Of a DNA stretch of 64,000 bases, positions 15,557 through 23,657 are shown piece after piece (position 1 is the first letter of the stretch; every line of letters starts with the position of its first letter). Source of the DNA: UBA2357 sp041678045 (GTDB taxonomy: Bacteria > Pseudomonadota > Gammaproteobacteria > Burkholderiales > Rhodocyclaceae); assembly GCA_041678045.1 (NCBI GenBank), contig JBAYOV010000001.1, positions 100,947-164,946 on the forward strand, read 5' to 3'. Below the pieces are notes generated by a model. The model was not told the DNA's origin and did no database searches. It worked only from the letters and a program-made list of their open reading frames with translations. The position numbers were made by a program, and so were the translations under genes.

Positions 15557-16418
15557 GTCAAGTCATTCGTCCTTGTCCGTCATGCCGACATTGTATGTCG
15601 TGGCCACCCCTCTGGGAAATCTGGATGACATTTCTCGCCGGGCGGTGAATGTGCTTGGCCAGGTTGCGGTGGTCGCCGCCGAGGATACCCGTCACAGCCA
15701 GCGCCTGCTCGATGCGATTGGCGTGCGTGCCCGCCTGATCGCGCTGCATGAGCATAACGAACAGAGTGCCGCGACCCAGGTGTTGCACGTGCTGGAGCAG
15801 GGCCAGTCGGTGGCCTTGATCAGCGATGCGGGCACCCCGGGCATTTCCGACCCCGGGGCAAGAGCCGTTCGAAGGGTGCGTGAGGCGGGGTTCGCAGTCG
15901 TGCCGGTGCCCGGTGCGTGTGCAGCGATTGCGGCCCTGTCGGTGTCGGGCTTCGATGCAGCGGGTTTTCGTTTCGTCGGCTTTCTGCCGCCGAAGGCCGA
16001 AGCGCGCAGGCGGGCCATTCAGGGGCTGCGGGGTGAGCAGGCGGCCGTGGTGCTGTACGAATCGCCCCATCGCATTGCGGAATGCCTGGCCGATCTGGCG
16101 GCCGAGCTTGAGCCGGGGCGCGAGATCCTGATTGCGCGGGAAATGACCAAGCTGCATGAGCAGACGGTGTGTCTGCCGGTGGGCGAGGCGCCAGCCTGGC
16201 TGGCTGGGGATGCGAATCGCAGCCGTGGTGAGTTCGTGCTGGTGCTGTCGGCAGCGCCTCCTCTCGAAGAGGGGCAACCGGATGCGGCCGCCGAGCAGGT
16301 GTTGCGCACCCTGCTCGACGAGCTGCCGGCGAGCGCCGCAGCCCGGGTGGCGGCCACGCTCACCGGCTTGCCACGCAAGCAACTGTACGCCCGGGCGCTG
16401 GAGCTCAAACAAGACTGA
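15555..16418 (+). CDS. rsmI: 16S rRNA (cytidine-1402-2'-O)-methyltransferase
   Basis: A tetrapyrrole-methylase-fold enzyme of up to 287 residues that methylates the ribose of C1402 in the decoding centre. Motifs are TLYVVATPLGNLDDIS, AAEDTRHSQRLL, ALISDAGTPGISDPG, FVGFLPPK and VVLYESPHRI. Two starts are possible. ATG 15555 overlaps the yraN start codon on the other strand. ATG 15582 begins MPTLYVVATPLGN, the usual N-terminus, and may be the true start. The divergent arrangement with yraN is common. Confidence 0.95.
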   Translation: MSSHSSLSVMPTLYVVATPLGNLDDISRRAVNVLGQVAVVAAEDTRHSQRLLDAIGVRARLIALHEHNEQSAATQVLHVLEQGQSVALISDAGTPGISDPGARAVRRVREAGFAVVPVPGACAAIAALSVSGFDAAGFRFVGFLPPKAEARRRAIQGLRGEQAAVVLYESPHRIAECLADLAAELEPGREILIAREMTKLHEQTVCLPVGEAPAWLAGDANRSRGEFVLVLSAAPPLEEGQPDAAAEQVLRTLLDELPASAAARVAATLTGLPRKQLYARALELKQD

Positions 16419-16427
16419 GCGACGCGC

Positions 16428-16433
16428 TATACT
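16428..16433 (+). promoter_or_regulatory. -10-like element (TATACT) before pyrC
   Basis: TATACT is followed by TGGCGC and lies 33 bases before the pyrC ATG, immediately after the rsmI stop. It fits the recurring TAnAAT-GC pattern upstream of other genes in the window. No clear -35 is seen. Confidence 0.4.
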
Positions 16434-16465
16434 TGGCGCACACCAACAGCTTGCCGGACCACCCC

Positions 16466-17500
16466 ATGCAAACGCTCACCCTGATCCGCCCCGACGACTG
16501 GCACCTTCATCTGCGCGATGGCGCTGCCTTGCAGGCCGTGCTCGGGCATACCGCCGAGCGCTTCGGACGGGCCATCGTGATGCCCAACCTGCGCCCGCCC
16601 GTGACCACCACCGAACAGGCGCTGGCCTATCGGGCGCGCATTTTGGAGGCGCTGCCGCCGGGGGCGCGTTTCGAGCCGCTGATGACCCTGTACCTCACCG
16701 ACAACACCACGCCGGAGGAGATCGACCGTGCCTGTGATAGTCGGGCGGTGTTTGCGGCCAAGCTGTATCCGGCAGGGGCCACCACCAATTCGGATGCCGG
16801 CGTGACGGCCATCGAGCGCATCCACCCGGTGCTCGAACGAATGCAGGCACGCGGCATGGTGCTGTGCGTGCACGGCGAAGTGACCCATGACGCAGTCGAC
16901 ATCTTCGACCGCGAGCGTGTTTTCATCGATGACGTGCTTGCGCCGCTGATTGCCCGCTTTCCGGCCCTGAAGGTGGTGTTCGAGCACATCACCACCCGTG
17001 AGGCCGCCGATTTCGTGCAGGCTTCAGGTGAGCGCGTGGGCGCCACCCTGACAGCCCATCATCTGCTGCTCAACCGCAATGCCATGCTGGTGGGGGGGAT
17101 CCGCCCGCATCACTACTGCCTGCCGGTGCTCAAACGGGAGTCGCATCGCGAAGCGCTGGTGAGGGTGGCCACCTCCGGCCATCCGCGCTTTTTCCTGGGC
17201 ACCGACTCCGCGCCGCATGCGCGCGGAGCCAAGGAGCATGCCTGCGGCTGTGCGGGGTGCTATACCGCACATGCGGGCATCGAACTGTATGCCGAAGCCT
17301 TTGAGCAGGCGGGGGCGCTCGACAGGCTGGAAGCCTTTGCGAGCCTGAACGGCCCCGCTTTCTATGGTTTGCCGCCGAATGCGGACACGATCACGCTGCG
17401 CAAACAGCCCTGGCAGGTGCCGGAACACTACCCCTATCTACCCGACGACCCGTTGGTGCCCCTGCGGGCAGGCGGGCAGGTGGGCTGGCAGCTGGTCTGA
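16466..17500 (+). CDS. pyrC: Dihydroorotase
   Basis: A 344-residue class II dihydroorotase, the third step of pyrimidine synthesis (carbamoyl-aspartate to dihydroorotate). The zinc-binding HLH of DDWHLHLRDG (H13, H15) is present, with the carboxylated lysine predicted at K99 (AAKLYPAGATTNSDAG), CVHGEV, FEHITTREAADFV, and the final catalytic aspartate in FLGTDSAPH. I chose ATG 16466 (MQTLTLIRPDDWH) over an upstream TTG in the same frame because it matches the family N-terminus. Confidence 0.96.
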   Translation: MQTLTLIRPDDWHLHLRDGAALQAVLGHTAERFGRAIVMPNLRPPVTTTEQALAYRARILEALPPGARFEPLMTLYLTDNTTPEEIDRACDSRAVFAAKLYPAGATTNSDAGVTAIERIHPVLERMQARGMVLCVHGEVTHDAVDIFDRERVFIDDVLAPLIARFPALKVVFEHITTREAADFVQASGERVGATLTAHHLLLNRNAMLVGGIRPHHYCLPVLKRESHREALVRVATSGHPRFFLGTDSAPHARGAKEHACGCAGCYTAHAGIELYAEAFEQAGALDRLEAFASLNGPAFYGLPPNADTITLRKQPWQVPEHYPYLPDDPLVPLRAGGQVGWQLV

Positions 17501-17519
17501 TTCACGAACGGAGGCGGCC

Positions 17520-17945
17520 ATGAAGCAGCGGACCCGGCGTATGGCATGCATGCTCGGCATCGTGGCGCTGCCGTTGTTGAGTGCATGCGAGAACAGCGCG
17601 ACGGCATATACCATCGACACCAGCCAGCATGCCCTGATACTGGTGCGTGAGCAGCCCTTTTTCTGGAACGACTCGGTCAATCAGTTCGTCATCGTGTCGC
17701 GCCTGCCGTATTGTCAGCGCAAGGTGAGCATTCATGCTGGCGCCGAAGACATGGTGGAAATGCAGGTGTTCGAGGCTGGCGACCTGCTGTGGGCGCTGCG
17801 CCAGGGGCCGCGCTGGTATCTGGCCAGTACCGAGCGCTGCCTGGTGCAGGACTGGAGCAATGCCACCGACGCTCCCCCGGGTGACTATGTGGGCAGTTTC
17901 GTGCTGCGGGATGGGGCGCCTGCATTTGTCCGGGCACAGGATTGA
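17520..17945 (+). CDS. Small lipoprotein of unknown function
   Basis: 141 residues with a lipoprotein signal peptide ending in LPLLSAC (C23). I recognise no domain. The mature part contains a Cys-containing motif RLPYCQRKVSIHAG and ends hydrophilic. ATG 17520 has GGAGG nine bases upstream, which supports translation. It follows pyrC by 19 bases. Its 3' end carries the -10 element of the RNase P RNA promoter, so transcription of rnpB starts just after its stop codon. Confidence 0.75.
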   Translation: MKQRTRRMACMLGIVALPLLSACENSATAYTIDTSQHALILVREQPFFWNDSVNQFVIVSRLPYCQRKVSIHAGAEDMVEMQVFEAGDLLWALRQGPRWYLASTERCLVQDWSNATDAPPGDYVGSFVLRDGAPAFVRAQD

Positions 17946-17954
17946 GCAGACCGT

Positions 17955-17960
17955 TATAAT
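17955..17960 (+). promoter_or_regulatory. -10 element (TATAAT) of rnpB
   Basis: A perfect TATAAT lies about 7 bases before the expected 5' end of RNase P RNA. The -35 is weak: TTGTCC at 17926-17931 is too far (23-base spacer). The element sits just after the lipoprotein stop. Confidence 0.65.
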
Positions 17961-17966
17961 CCTGCC

Positions 17967-18350
17967 AGGGAAGTTCGTCAGGCAGTCGCTGCACGCCTTC
18001 GGGCGTGGGGAGGAAAGTCCGGGCCCCGCAGGACAGGATGCCGGTTAACGACCGGGCGTCGTGAGGCGACGGAAAGTGCAACAGAGAACAGACCGCCGAT
18101 GGCCTCATCGAGGATCAGGCAAGGGTGAAACGGTGGGGTAAGAGCCCACCGCAGGACTGGTAACAGGACTGGCACGGCAAACCCCATCCGGGGCAAGGCC
18201 AAATAGGGGAGCAATGGCGTGGTCCGCGCTGCTCCCGGGTAGGCTGCTAGAGCGTCGTGGCAACACGCCGCCCAGAGGAATGACTGCCCGGTGTTGTGCG
18301 CCTTGGCGCGCAGCGCTCGACAGAACCCGGCTTATCGACGAACTTCCCTT
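17967..18350 (+). ncRNA. rnpB: RNase P RNA, bacterial class A
   Basis: The catalytic RNA that matures tRNA 5' ends. The 5' end GGGAAGTTCGTC (17968-17979) pairs with GACGAACTTCCC at 18337-18348 to form helix P1. The conserved core GAGGAAAGTCCGGGC is near 18010, with GAAAGTGCAACAGAGA, AGGGTGAAACGGTGGGGTAAGAGC, and the downstream conserved ACAGAACCCGGCTTATCG. The total of about 384 bases is normal for class A. The ends are taken from P1 and the promoter position, so they may be off by a few bases. A run of pyrimidines with TTTTTT follows immediately. Confidence 0.95.
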
Positions 18351-18630
18351 CCTTTTTTCTTTTCTTTCTCCTTCTCCGTGTTTGCCGTCGCGAAAAGTGT
18401 GAAAAATTTCACACTTTTTTGACGCTGCATCCCATATGCAAGCCTGTGCGGGCTCATCCCAGCAGGCATGAGTCATTCCCCGGTTTTTTGGTGCCGGCCT
18501 CGCCTTCATCCCCTTCGCTTGCCCATTTTTGTGTTTTGACACGCTCCTCCTTGATTTTTCAAGTGTTTCCAGTTGTTTGTCGATGCTTGGTAAGTCATTG
18601 TGTAGCAAAGGGAAAGTGCATTTTGCAAGC
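18351..18630. other. Intergenic region between rnpB and the mraZ promoter
   Basis: No gene seen. It contains T-rich sequence after rnpB, a perfect palindrome at 18393-18418, and a consensus -35-like TTGACA at 18536-18541 with no good -10 at the right distance. The region is clearly more AT-rich than the flanking genes. Confidence 0.5.
18393..18420. terminator. Perfect 12-bp inverted repeat with flanking A and T tracts
   Basis: AAAAGTGTGAAA and TTTCACACTTTT flank two A residues and are followed by TT. The stem is AT-rich but long, and the T-run on both strands fits a terminator about 45 bases after rnpB. An operator role is not excluded. Confidence 0.6.
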
Positions 18631-18659
18631 TTGACCGGTTGTGACCTTTGAACTAGAGT
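18631..18659 (+). promoter_or_regulatory. Promoter of the mraZ division/cell-wall cluster
   Basis: TTGACC (18631-18636), a 17-base spacer and TAGAGT (18654-18659) form a good sigma-70-type promoter 74 bases before the mraZ ATG. The -10 overlaps the first GTGGG repeat of the MraZ box, so MraZ binding should block polymerase. Confidence 0.7.
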
Positions 18660-18692
18660 GGGCGCAAGTGGTGAAAAGTGGGAAAAAGTGTC
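18658..18692 (+). promoter_or_regulatory. MraZ operator (MraZ box)
   Basis: Four 5-base units at 10-base spacing: GTGGG (18658), GTGGT (18668), GTGGG (18678) and GTGTC (18688), separated by 5-base A-rich spacers. MraZ is known to bind direct TGGGN repeats of this spacing upstream of its own gene and to repress the operon. The position over and just after the -10 is as expected. Confidence 0.85.
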
Positions 18693-18732
18693 ATGAGCGG
18701 CGCTTCGGCTCGTTTGCGGTGCAGGGGGGGCA

Positions 18733-19179
18733 ATGTTCCAGGGGGCAATCGCGCTCAATCTCGATGCGAAGGGTCGTATGGCGATTCCCACGCGGCATCG
18801 TGACGCGCTGGTTCCGGGTGGTGCCCCGCTGGTGGTGACGGCCCATCCGCACCGTTGCCTTCTGGTGTATCCGCAGGCCACTTGGGAGCCGATTGCCGCG
18901 AAGATTGCGGCGATGCCGGGTCTTGATCGGGGCAGCGCAACCCTCAAGCGGTTGTTTGTCGGCTTTGCTCAGACTGAGGAGCTCGACGCGGCAGGGCGCA
19001 TTCTGATTGCGCCTTCGCTGCGCAAGTGGGCCGAATTGGAAAAGCAGGTGTGGCTGGTGGGTCAGGGTTCGCATTTCGAACTCTGGTCGGATGCTGGGTG
19101 GCAACAGCAGCAGGAGGCCATGATGGCACTGGTGGAAGAGGCCGCATTGCCGGCCGGATTCGAGAGTTTGTCTTTGTGA
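18733..19179 (+). CDS. mraZ: Transcriptional regulator MraZ
   Basis: 148 residues with two SpoVT/AbrB-like swapped-hairpin repeats. The first has MFQGAIALNLDAKGRMAIPTRHR and the second has FVGFAQTEELDAAGRILIAP, each containing the conserved DxxGR. MraZ forms a ring that binds DNA and represses its own dcw operon. The cognate operator is directly upstream. The stop overlaps the rsmH GTG start. Confidence 0.97.
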   Translation: MFQGAIALNLDAKGRMAIPTRHRDALVPGGAPLVVTAHPHRCLLVYPQATWEPIAAKIAAMPGLDRGSATLKRLFVGFAQTEELDAAGRILIAPSLRKWAELEKQVWLVGQGSHFELWSDAGWQQQQEAMMALVEEAALPAGFESLSL

Positions 19180-20111
19180 GCGCTGCCGATCAACACGTCA
19201 GCGTGATGCTGGGCGAGGCCGTCGATGCGCTCGCGCTGCGCCCGGAAGGGGTGTATGTCGATGGTACTTTCGGTCGCGGTGGACACAGCCGGGCCATCCT
19301 CTCGCGCCTCGGGCCGCAGGGGCGGCTGATCGCGCTCGATCGTGATCTGCGCGCGGTGGCTGCCGCAGCGACACTGGATGACCCTCGCCTGAGCATGGTG
19401 CATGCCCCCTTCAGTGAGCTGGAGCAGGTGCTCGATGACCTGGGGGTAGCCCGCGTGGATGGCGTGCTGCTCGATATCGGGGTGTCGTCGCCGCAGCTCG
19501 ACGAAGCCGAGCGTGGCATGAGTTTTCGCTTTGATGCGCCGCTGGACATGCGCATGGATACGTCGCGGGGGCAGACGGTTGCCGAGTGGCTGGCCGATGC
19601 GTCCGTGGGACAGATTACGGAGGTTTTGAAAGATTATGGGGAAGAACGGTTTGCTTATGCGATTGCAAAGGCGATTGCAGCTGCTCGGGCAGGGGGGGCT
19701 GTTGCAACCACTGGACAACTTGCCGAGATCGTGGAAAAGGCCGTCCGGACACGCGAGCCGGGGCAGCACCCGGCGACGCGCAGCTTCCAGGCTTTACGGA
19801 TTTTCATCAATCAGGAGCTCGAAGAGCTTTCGTTAGTCCTGCCTGCAGCAGTTTCCAGACTGAACCCGAACGGACGTCTCGTGGTGATCAGCTTTCACTC
19901 CCTGGAAGACAGAATTGTCAAGCGCTTCATGCGTGATGCATCGCGGCCGCCGCAGCTGCCATCGCGTTTGCCCCTGCGCGCCGATCAGCTGCCTGCCCCG
20001 CGCCTGCGTGTGGTCGGCAAGGCGTGTCGTCCCTCGGAGGTTGAGGTACGGGCCAATCCGCGTGCACGCAGTGCGGTGATGCGGGTTGCGGAGCGGACGG
20101 AGGCGCCATGA
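19176..20111 (+). CDS. rsmH: 16S rRNA (cytosine-1402-N4)-methyltransferase
   Basis: A 311-residue SAM-dependent methyltransferase acting on C1402 of 16S rRNA, the same nucleotide whose ribose RsmI modifies. Landmarks are HVSVMLGEAVDALAL, VDGTFGRGGHSRAIL, LLDIGVSSPQLDEAERGMSF, LRMDTSRGQT-type DMRMDTSRG, and VISFHSLEDRIVKRF. I chose GTG 19176 because it overlaps the mraZ stop (GTGA) and gives the usual short N-terminus before DQHVSVML. The frame extends upstream inside mraZ without similarity. Confidence 0.96.
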   Translation: MSAADQHVSVMLGEAVDALALRPEGVYVDGTFGRGGHSRAILSRLGPQGRLIALDRDLRAVAAAATLDDPRLSMVHAPFSELEQVLDDLGVARVDGVLLDIGVSSPQLDEAERGMSFRFDAPLDMRMDTSRGQTVAEWLADASVGQITEVLKDYGEERFAYAIAKAIAAARAGGAVATTGQLAEIVEKAVRTREPGQHPATRSFQALRIFINQELEELSLVLPAAVSRLNPNGRLVVISFHSLEDRIVKRFMRDASRPPQLPSRLPLRADQLPAPRLRVVGKACRPSEVEVRANPRARSAVMRVAERTEAP

Positions 20112-20374
20112 AGAACCTCGATGCCTTCGTGCTGGGAGTGGTCATCGCCAGCGCCCTGGGGGTGGTGGCGGCCCAGCACCATGGCCGCAAGCTGTTCATC
20201 GAGCTGGAGCGTGCGCAGGCGCGCACGCATGAGCTGGAAGTGGAGTGGGGGCAACTGCAGCTTGAGCAGAGCACCTGGGCGGCGCTGGCCAGGGTGGAGC
20301 GGCTGGCGCGCACTCGCCTGGGTATGGTAGAGCCCCGTCCGGGACAGGTCGTGGTGGTCGAGGGGGTTCGCTAA
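20108..20374 (+). CDS. ftsL: Cell division protein FtsL
   Basis: 88 residues: one membrane helix (AFVLGVVIASALGVVAAQ) followed by a periplasmic coiled coil (LFIELERAQARTHELEVEWGQLQLEQSTWA). FtsL forms the FtsQLB complex that activates FtsWI. Sequence conservation is low, but size, topology and place between rsmH and ftsI identify it. Starts on ATGA with the rsmH stop. Confidence 0.9.
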   Translation: MKNLDAFVLGVVIASALGVVAAQHHGRKLFIELERAQARTHELEVEWGQLQLEQSTWAALARVERLARTRLGMVEPRPGQVVVVEGVR

Positions 20375-20376
20375 GC

Positions 20377-22149
20377 ATGGGCAAGAGCTCGGTGACCTTC
20401 AAGCACAACCCCCTGCTTGAGCATCGTCTGCAGCCCTGGCGGGCGCGCATCGTGCTTCTGGGGTTGCTCGCCAGCATGCTTGTTCTGGTTGGACGAGCGG
20501 CTTATCTGCAAGGTTTCAACAAGGATTTTCTGCAGGCAAAGGGCGAACTGCGTTATTCGCGCATTCTTGCATTGCCGGCCACGCGCGGGCGCATTACCGA
20601 TCGTAATGGTGCCGTCATGGCGGTCAGCACGCCTGTGCGTTCGGTATGGGCGATTCCCGCAGATGCCGAGTTGACGCCTGCCCAGTTGCGTCAACTGGCA
20701 CAACTGCTTGAGGTCGAGGTCGAGGATCTGAACCGGCGCCTCGCCACGAATGGAGAGTTTGTCTTCCTGAAGCGGCAGATTGCGCCGGATGTGGCCCGTC
20801 GAATTGCCGAACTCAAGCTGCCGGGGATCCATCAGCATCCGGAATATCGCCGATACTACCCCGGGGGGGAGGTGACGGCGCATGTGATTGGCTTCACGGG
20901 CGTCGAAGACCGGGGGCAGGAGGGCGTGGAGCTGGCTTTCAATGCACAGCTCAGCGGTCACCCCGGTTCGCGTCGAGTGATTCGGGATCGGCGTGGCCAG
21001 ATTGTCGAGGACGTGGAATCGATCCGCGAGCCACGAGATGGAGAGGATGTGGCGCTGGCTCTGGATGCGAAGCTCCAGTACCTGGCCTATACCGCCCTGT
21101 ATCAGGCGGTGGAGCGGCATCAGGCCCGAGCTGGTGCGGCGGTGGTGCTCGATGTGCGCAGCGGCGAGGTTCTGGCGCTGGTCAATCTGCCCACTTTCAA
21201 CCCGAACAACCGGTCAGGGCTGAATGGCGCGCAACTGCGCAACCGTGTGCTCACCGATGTATTTGAGCCTGGCTCCTCGATCAAACCCTTTATTGCGGCG
21301 ATGGCCCTTGAGCACGGGCATGTGCGCCCGGACTCGATCATCGAGACTGCGCCTGGGCGGATGACCATCAACCGGGCCACGATCTCCGATGTGCGTAACC
21401 ATGGCACGCTGACCGTGACGGGCGTCATCCAGAAATCTTCGAACGTCGGTACGGTAAAGCTGGCCCAGGCCTTCATGCCCGAAGAGATGTGGACCCTGTT
21501 CGACCGGCTCGGCTTCGGGCGAACGCTGGGTCTGGGTTTTCCGGGTGAAACGGGGGGGCGCTTGAGACCCGCAAGGAACTGGCGTCCGATCGAGCAGGCG
21601 ACCATGTCCTATGGGTATGGATTGTCTGTGAACCTGATGCAGATTGCGCACGCTTTTCTTGTTTTTGCACGCGACGGTGACCTGTTGCCGGTGTCGCTGC
21701 TGCGGCGTGACAGCCTGCCTGAGCCGGGGGAGCGCATCTTCTCGCCGGAAACCGCCCGCCAGGTCCGGCACATGCTGGAGTTGGCCACCCAGCCCGGCGG
21801 TACCGGGACCCGTGCGCAGATTTCCGGTTACCGGGTGGCGGGCAAGAGTGGTACGGCCCACAAGCTGGAGGGTGGGCACTACACCGACAAGTACATTTCC
21901 TCCTTTGTGGGCTTTGCTCCGGTATCCAACCCCCGTCTGATCGTGGCGGTGATGATCGACGAGCCGACTGCCGGGGAACACTACGGCGGCGCCGTGGCGG
22001 CGCCCGTCTTTGCACGCATTACCGAAGGGGCCCTGCGTGCCCTTGGTGTGGCACCGGATGCACCGCTCGCGCCGTTGAAGATCGCCAATGGTCGCAACGA
22101 TGCGACTCACCCGGTTTCGAGTCCGGGGCAGCAGGGAGGACAACGGTGA
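20377..22149 (+). CDS. ftsI: Peptidoglycan D,D-transpeptidase FtsI (PBP3)
   Basis: A 590-residue class B penicillin-binding protein that cross-links septal peptidoglycan in the periplasm. One N-terminal membrane helix (ARIVLLGLLASMLVLVGRAAYL) is followed by a dimerisation domain from about 65 (PATRGRITDRNGAVMAVS). The transpeptidase has the SxxK motif SSIKPF (S300, K303), SSN at 354-356 and KSGT at 490-493. Length is normal. It follows ftsL by two bases and overlaps the murE start as GTGA. Confidence 0.97.
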   Translation: MGKSSVTFKHNPLLEHRLQPWRARIVLLGLLASMLVLVGRAAYLQGFNKDFLQAKGELRYSRILALPATRGRITDRNGAVMAVSTPVRSVWAIPADAELTPAQLRQLAQLLEVEVEDLNRRLATNGEFVFLKRQIAPDVARRIAELKLPGIHQHPEYRRYYPGGEVTAHVIGFTGVEDRGQEGVELAFNAQLSGHPGSRRVIRDRRGQIVEDVESIREPRDGEDVALALDAKLQYLAYTALYQAVERHQARAGAAVVLDVRSGEVLALVNLPTFNPNNRSGLNGAQLRNRVLTDVFEPGSSIKPFIAAMALEHGHVRPDSIIETAPGRMTINRATISDVRNHGTLTVTGVIQKSSNVGTVKLAQAFMPEEMWTLFDRLGFGRTLGLGFPGETGGRLRPARNWRPIEQATMSYGYGLSVNLMQIAHAFLVFARDGDLLPVSLLRRDSLPEPGERIFSPETARQVRHMLELATQPGGTGTRAQISGYRVAGKSGTAHKLEGGHYTDKYISSFVGFAPVSNPRLIVAVMIDEPTAGEHYGGAVAAPVFARITEGALRALGVAPDAPLAPLKIANGRNDATHPVSSPGQQGGQR

Positions 22150-23657
22150 GTTCGATCCATGTGCACACCATTCTCTCGCACCTGCAGGCCGCCGGCGTGA
22201 CGCCGGCTCGACTGGCCTGGGATTCGCGCCGTGTAGCGGCCGGAGACGTGTTCGTGGCCTGGCCGGGCGCGCAGGCAGACGGTCGTCACTTCATCGGCAT
22301 GGCGCTGGAGCGTGGTGCCGGGGCGGTGCTGTGGGACGATGCCGGAGGCTTCGAGGTGGGCGACCTGCCTGTTCCCGGGCTTGCGGTGCCGGGGCTGAAA
22401 GCGCTGGTCGGCCATCTGGCTCACGAGGTGCATGGGCGTCCTTCCGAGGCGTTGTGGCTCGCTGGCGTGACTGGTACGAACGGCAAAACCACTGTCAGCC
22501 AGTGGATCGCGGCGGCGCTGGGTGAGTTGGGGCAGCCCTGCGGGGTGATTGGCACGCTTGGATGCGGTTTTCCCGGTGCCTTGGCCGAGGGGCTGAACAC
22601 CACGCCGGGCGCAGTGGAGACACACCGGCTGCTCGCAGACTTTCGGGATGGCGGGGCGGCGGCCGCTGCAATGGAGGTGTCCTCCATCGGGATCGAGGAT
22701 GGCCGGATCAATGGGTTGGCTTTCGATGTGGCCCTGTTCACCAACCTTACCCGTGATCACCTCGATTACCACGGCAGCATGGAGCGCTATGCCGCCGCCA
22801 AGGCCCGGCTGTTCGACATGCCGGGCCTTGGCGGGGTGGTGATGAATGCGGACGATCCGTTCGGGCGCCAGCAGATCGAGCGTCTTGCAGGGCAGGGTGA
22901 CAAGCGGATCATTGCCTATGCCTGTGAATCCTGGTTGCATGCCCTGCCGCCGGCGGTCGAGCCCTTGTGCGCCGGCCATTTGCGCCTGTCGCCATCCGGA
23001 CTGAAGTTCGAGGTGGATTGGTGCGGGCAGCGGGGCGAGCTCGGTGTGAATCTCGTCGCACAGTTCAATGTATCGAATCTGCTCGCGGTGCTGGGTGCGT
23101 TGCTGCTGCGCGGGGTGCCGTTCGAGGAGGCTTTGTGGGCGGTGGGCCGGCTCAAGCCGCCGGCCGGGCGCATGCAGGTTGTGGGGGGCGTTGGAGAGCC
23201 GCTGATCGTGATCGACTATGCGCACTCGCCGGACGCCCTGGCAAAGGTGCTGGAGGCCCTGCGCCCGACAGCCACCGCGCGCGGGGGGCGGGTGATCTGC
23301 GTATTTGGCTGCGGGGGCGACCGCGATCCGGGCAAACGCCCCCTGATGGGCGAGATTGCCGGGGCGCTGGCTGACCGGGTGGTGGTGACCAGCGACAATC
23401 CGCGCAGTGAATCGCCCGAGCACATTGCCGAAGCGATTCTGGCCGGTGTGCCGGGTGCCGAGGTGCAACTTGATCGTGCCCGGGCCATTCGCATGGCCAT
23501 TGCCGAGTCTGCCGCCGACGACGTGGTGGTGCTGGCAGGCAAGGGGCATGAACCGTATCAGGAGATCGGCGGGCAGCGCGTGCCGTTTTCCGATGTTGAG
23601 CAGGCCAGGCAGGCCCTGCATGAATGGAACATGAAGGTGGCGGGAGGGGCGCGATGA
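22146..23657 (+). CDS. murE: UDP-MurNAc-L-Ala-D-Glu:meso-diaminopimelate ligase
   Basis: A 503-residue Mur ligase that adds the third residue of the stem peptide. The ATP loop GVTGTNGKTT is at about 107-116. The DNPR motif (TSDNPRSE, about residue 416) is typical of meso-DAP-specific MurE enzymes, so the wall should contain meso-DAP. KGHEPYQEI near the C-terminus supports the assignment. It starts with GTG overlapping the ftsI stop and ends overlapping murF as ATGA. Confidence 0.96.
   Translation: MSSIHVHTILSHLQAAGVTPARLAWDSRRVAAGDVFVAWPGAQADGRHFIGMALERGAGAVLWDDAGGFEVGDLPVPGLAVPGLKALVGHLAHEVHGRPSEALWLAGVTGTNGKTTVSQWIAAALGELGQPCGVIGTLGCGFPGALAEGLNTTPGAVETHRLLADFRDGGAAAAAMEVSSIGIEDGRINGLAFDVALFTNLTRDHLDYHGSMERYAAAKARLFDMPGLGGVVMNADDPFGRQQIERLAGQGDKRIIAYACESWLHALPPAVEPLCAGHLRLSPSGLKFEVDWCGQRGELGVNLVAQFNVSNLLAVLGALLLRGVPFEEALWAVGRLKPPAGRMQVVGGVGEPLIVIDYAHSPDALAKVLEALRPTATARGGRVICVFGCGGDRDPGKRPLMGEIAGALADRVVVTSDNPRSESPEHIAEAILAGVPGAEVQLDRARAIRMAIAESAADDVVVLAGKGHEPYQEIGGQRVPFSDVEQARQALHEWNMKVAGGAR

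Noticed and set aside
18536..18564. Upstream promoter for mraZ at TTGACA 18536
   Set aside because: The -35 matches consensus but nothing like a -10 lies 16-18 bases downstream; the promoter at 18631 is better.
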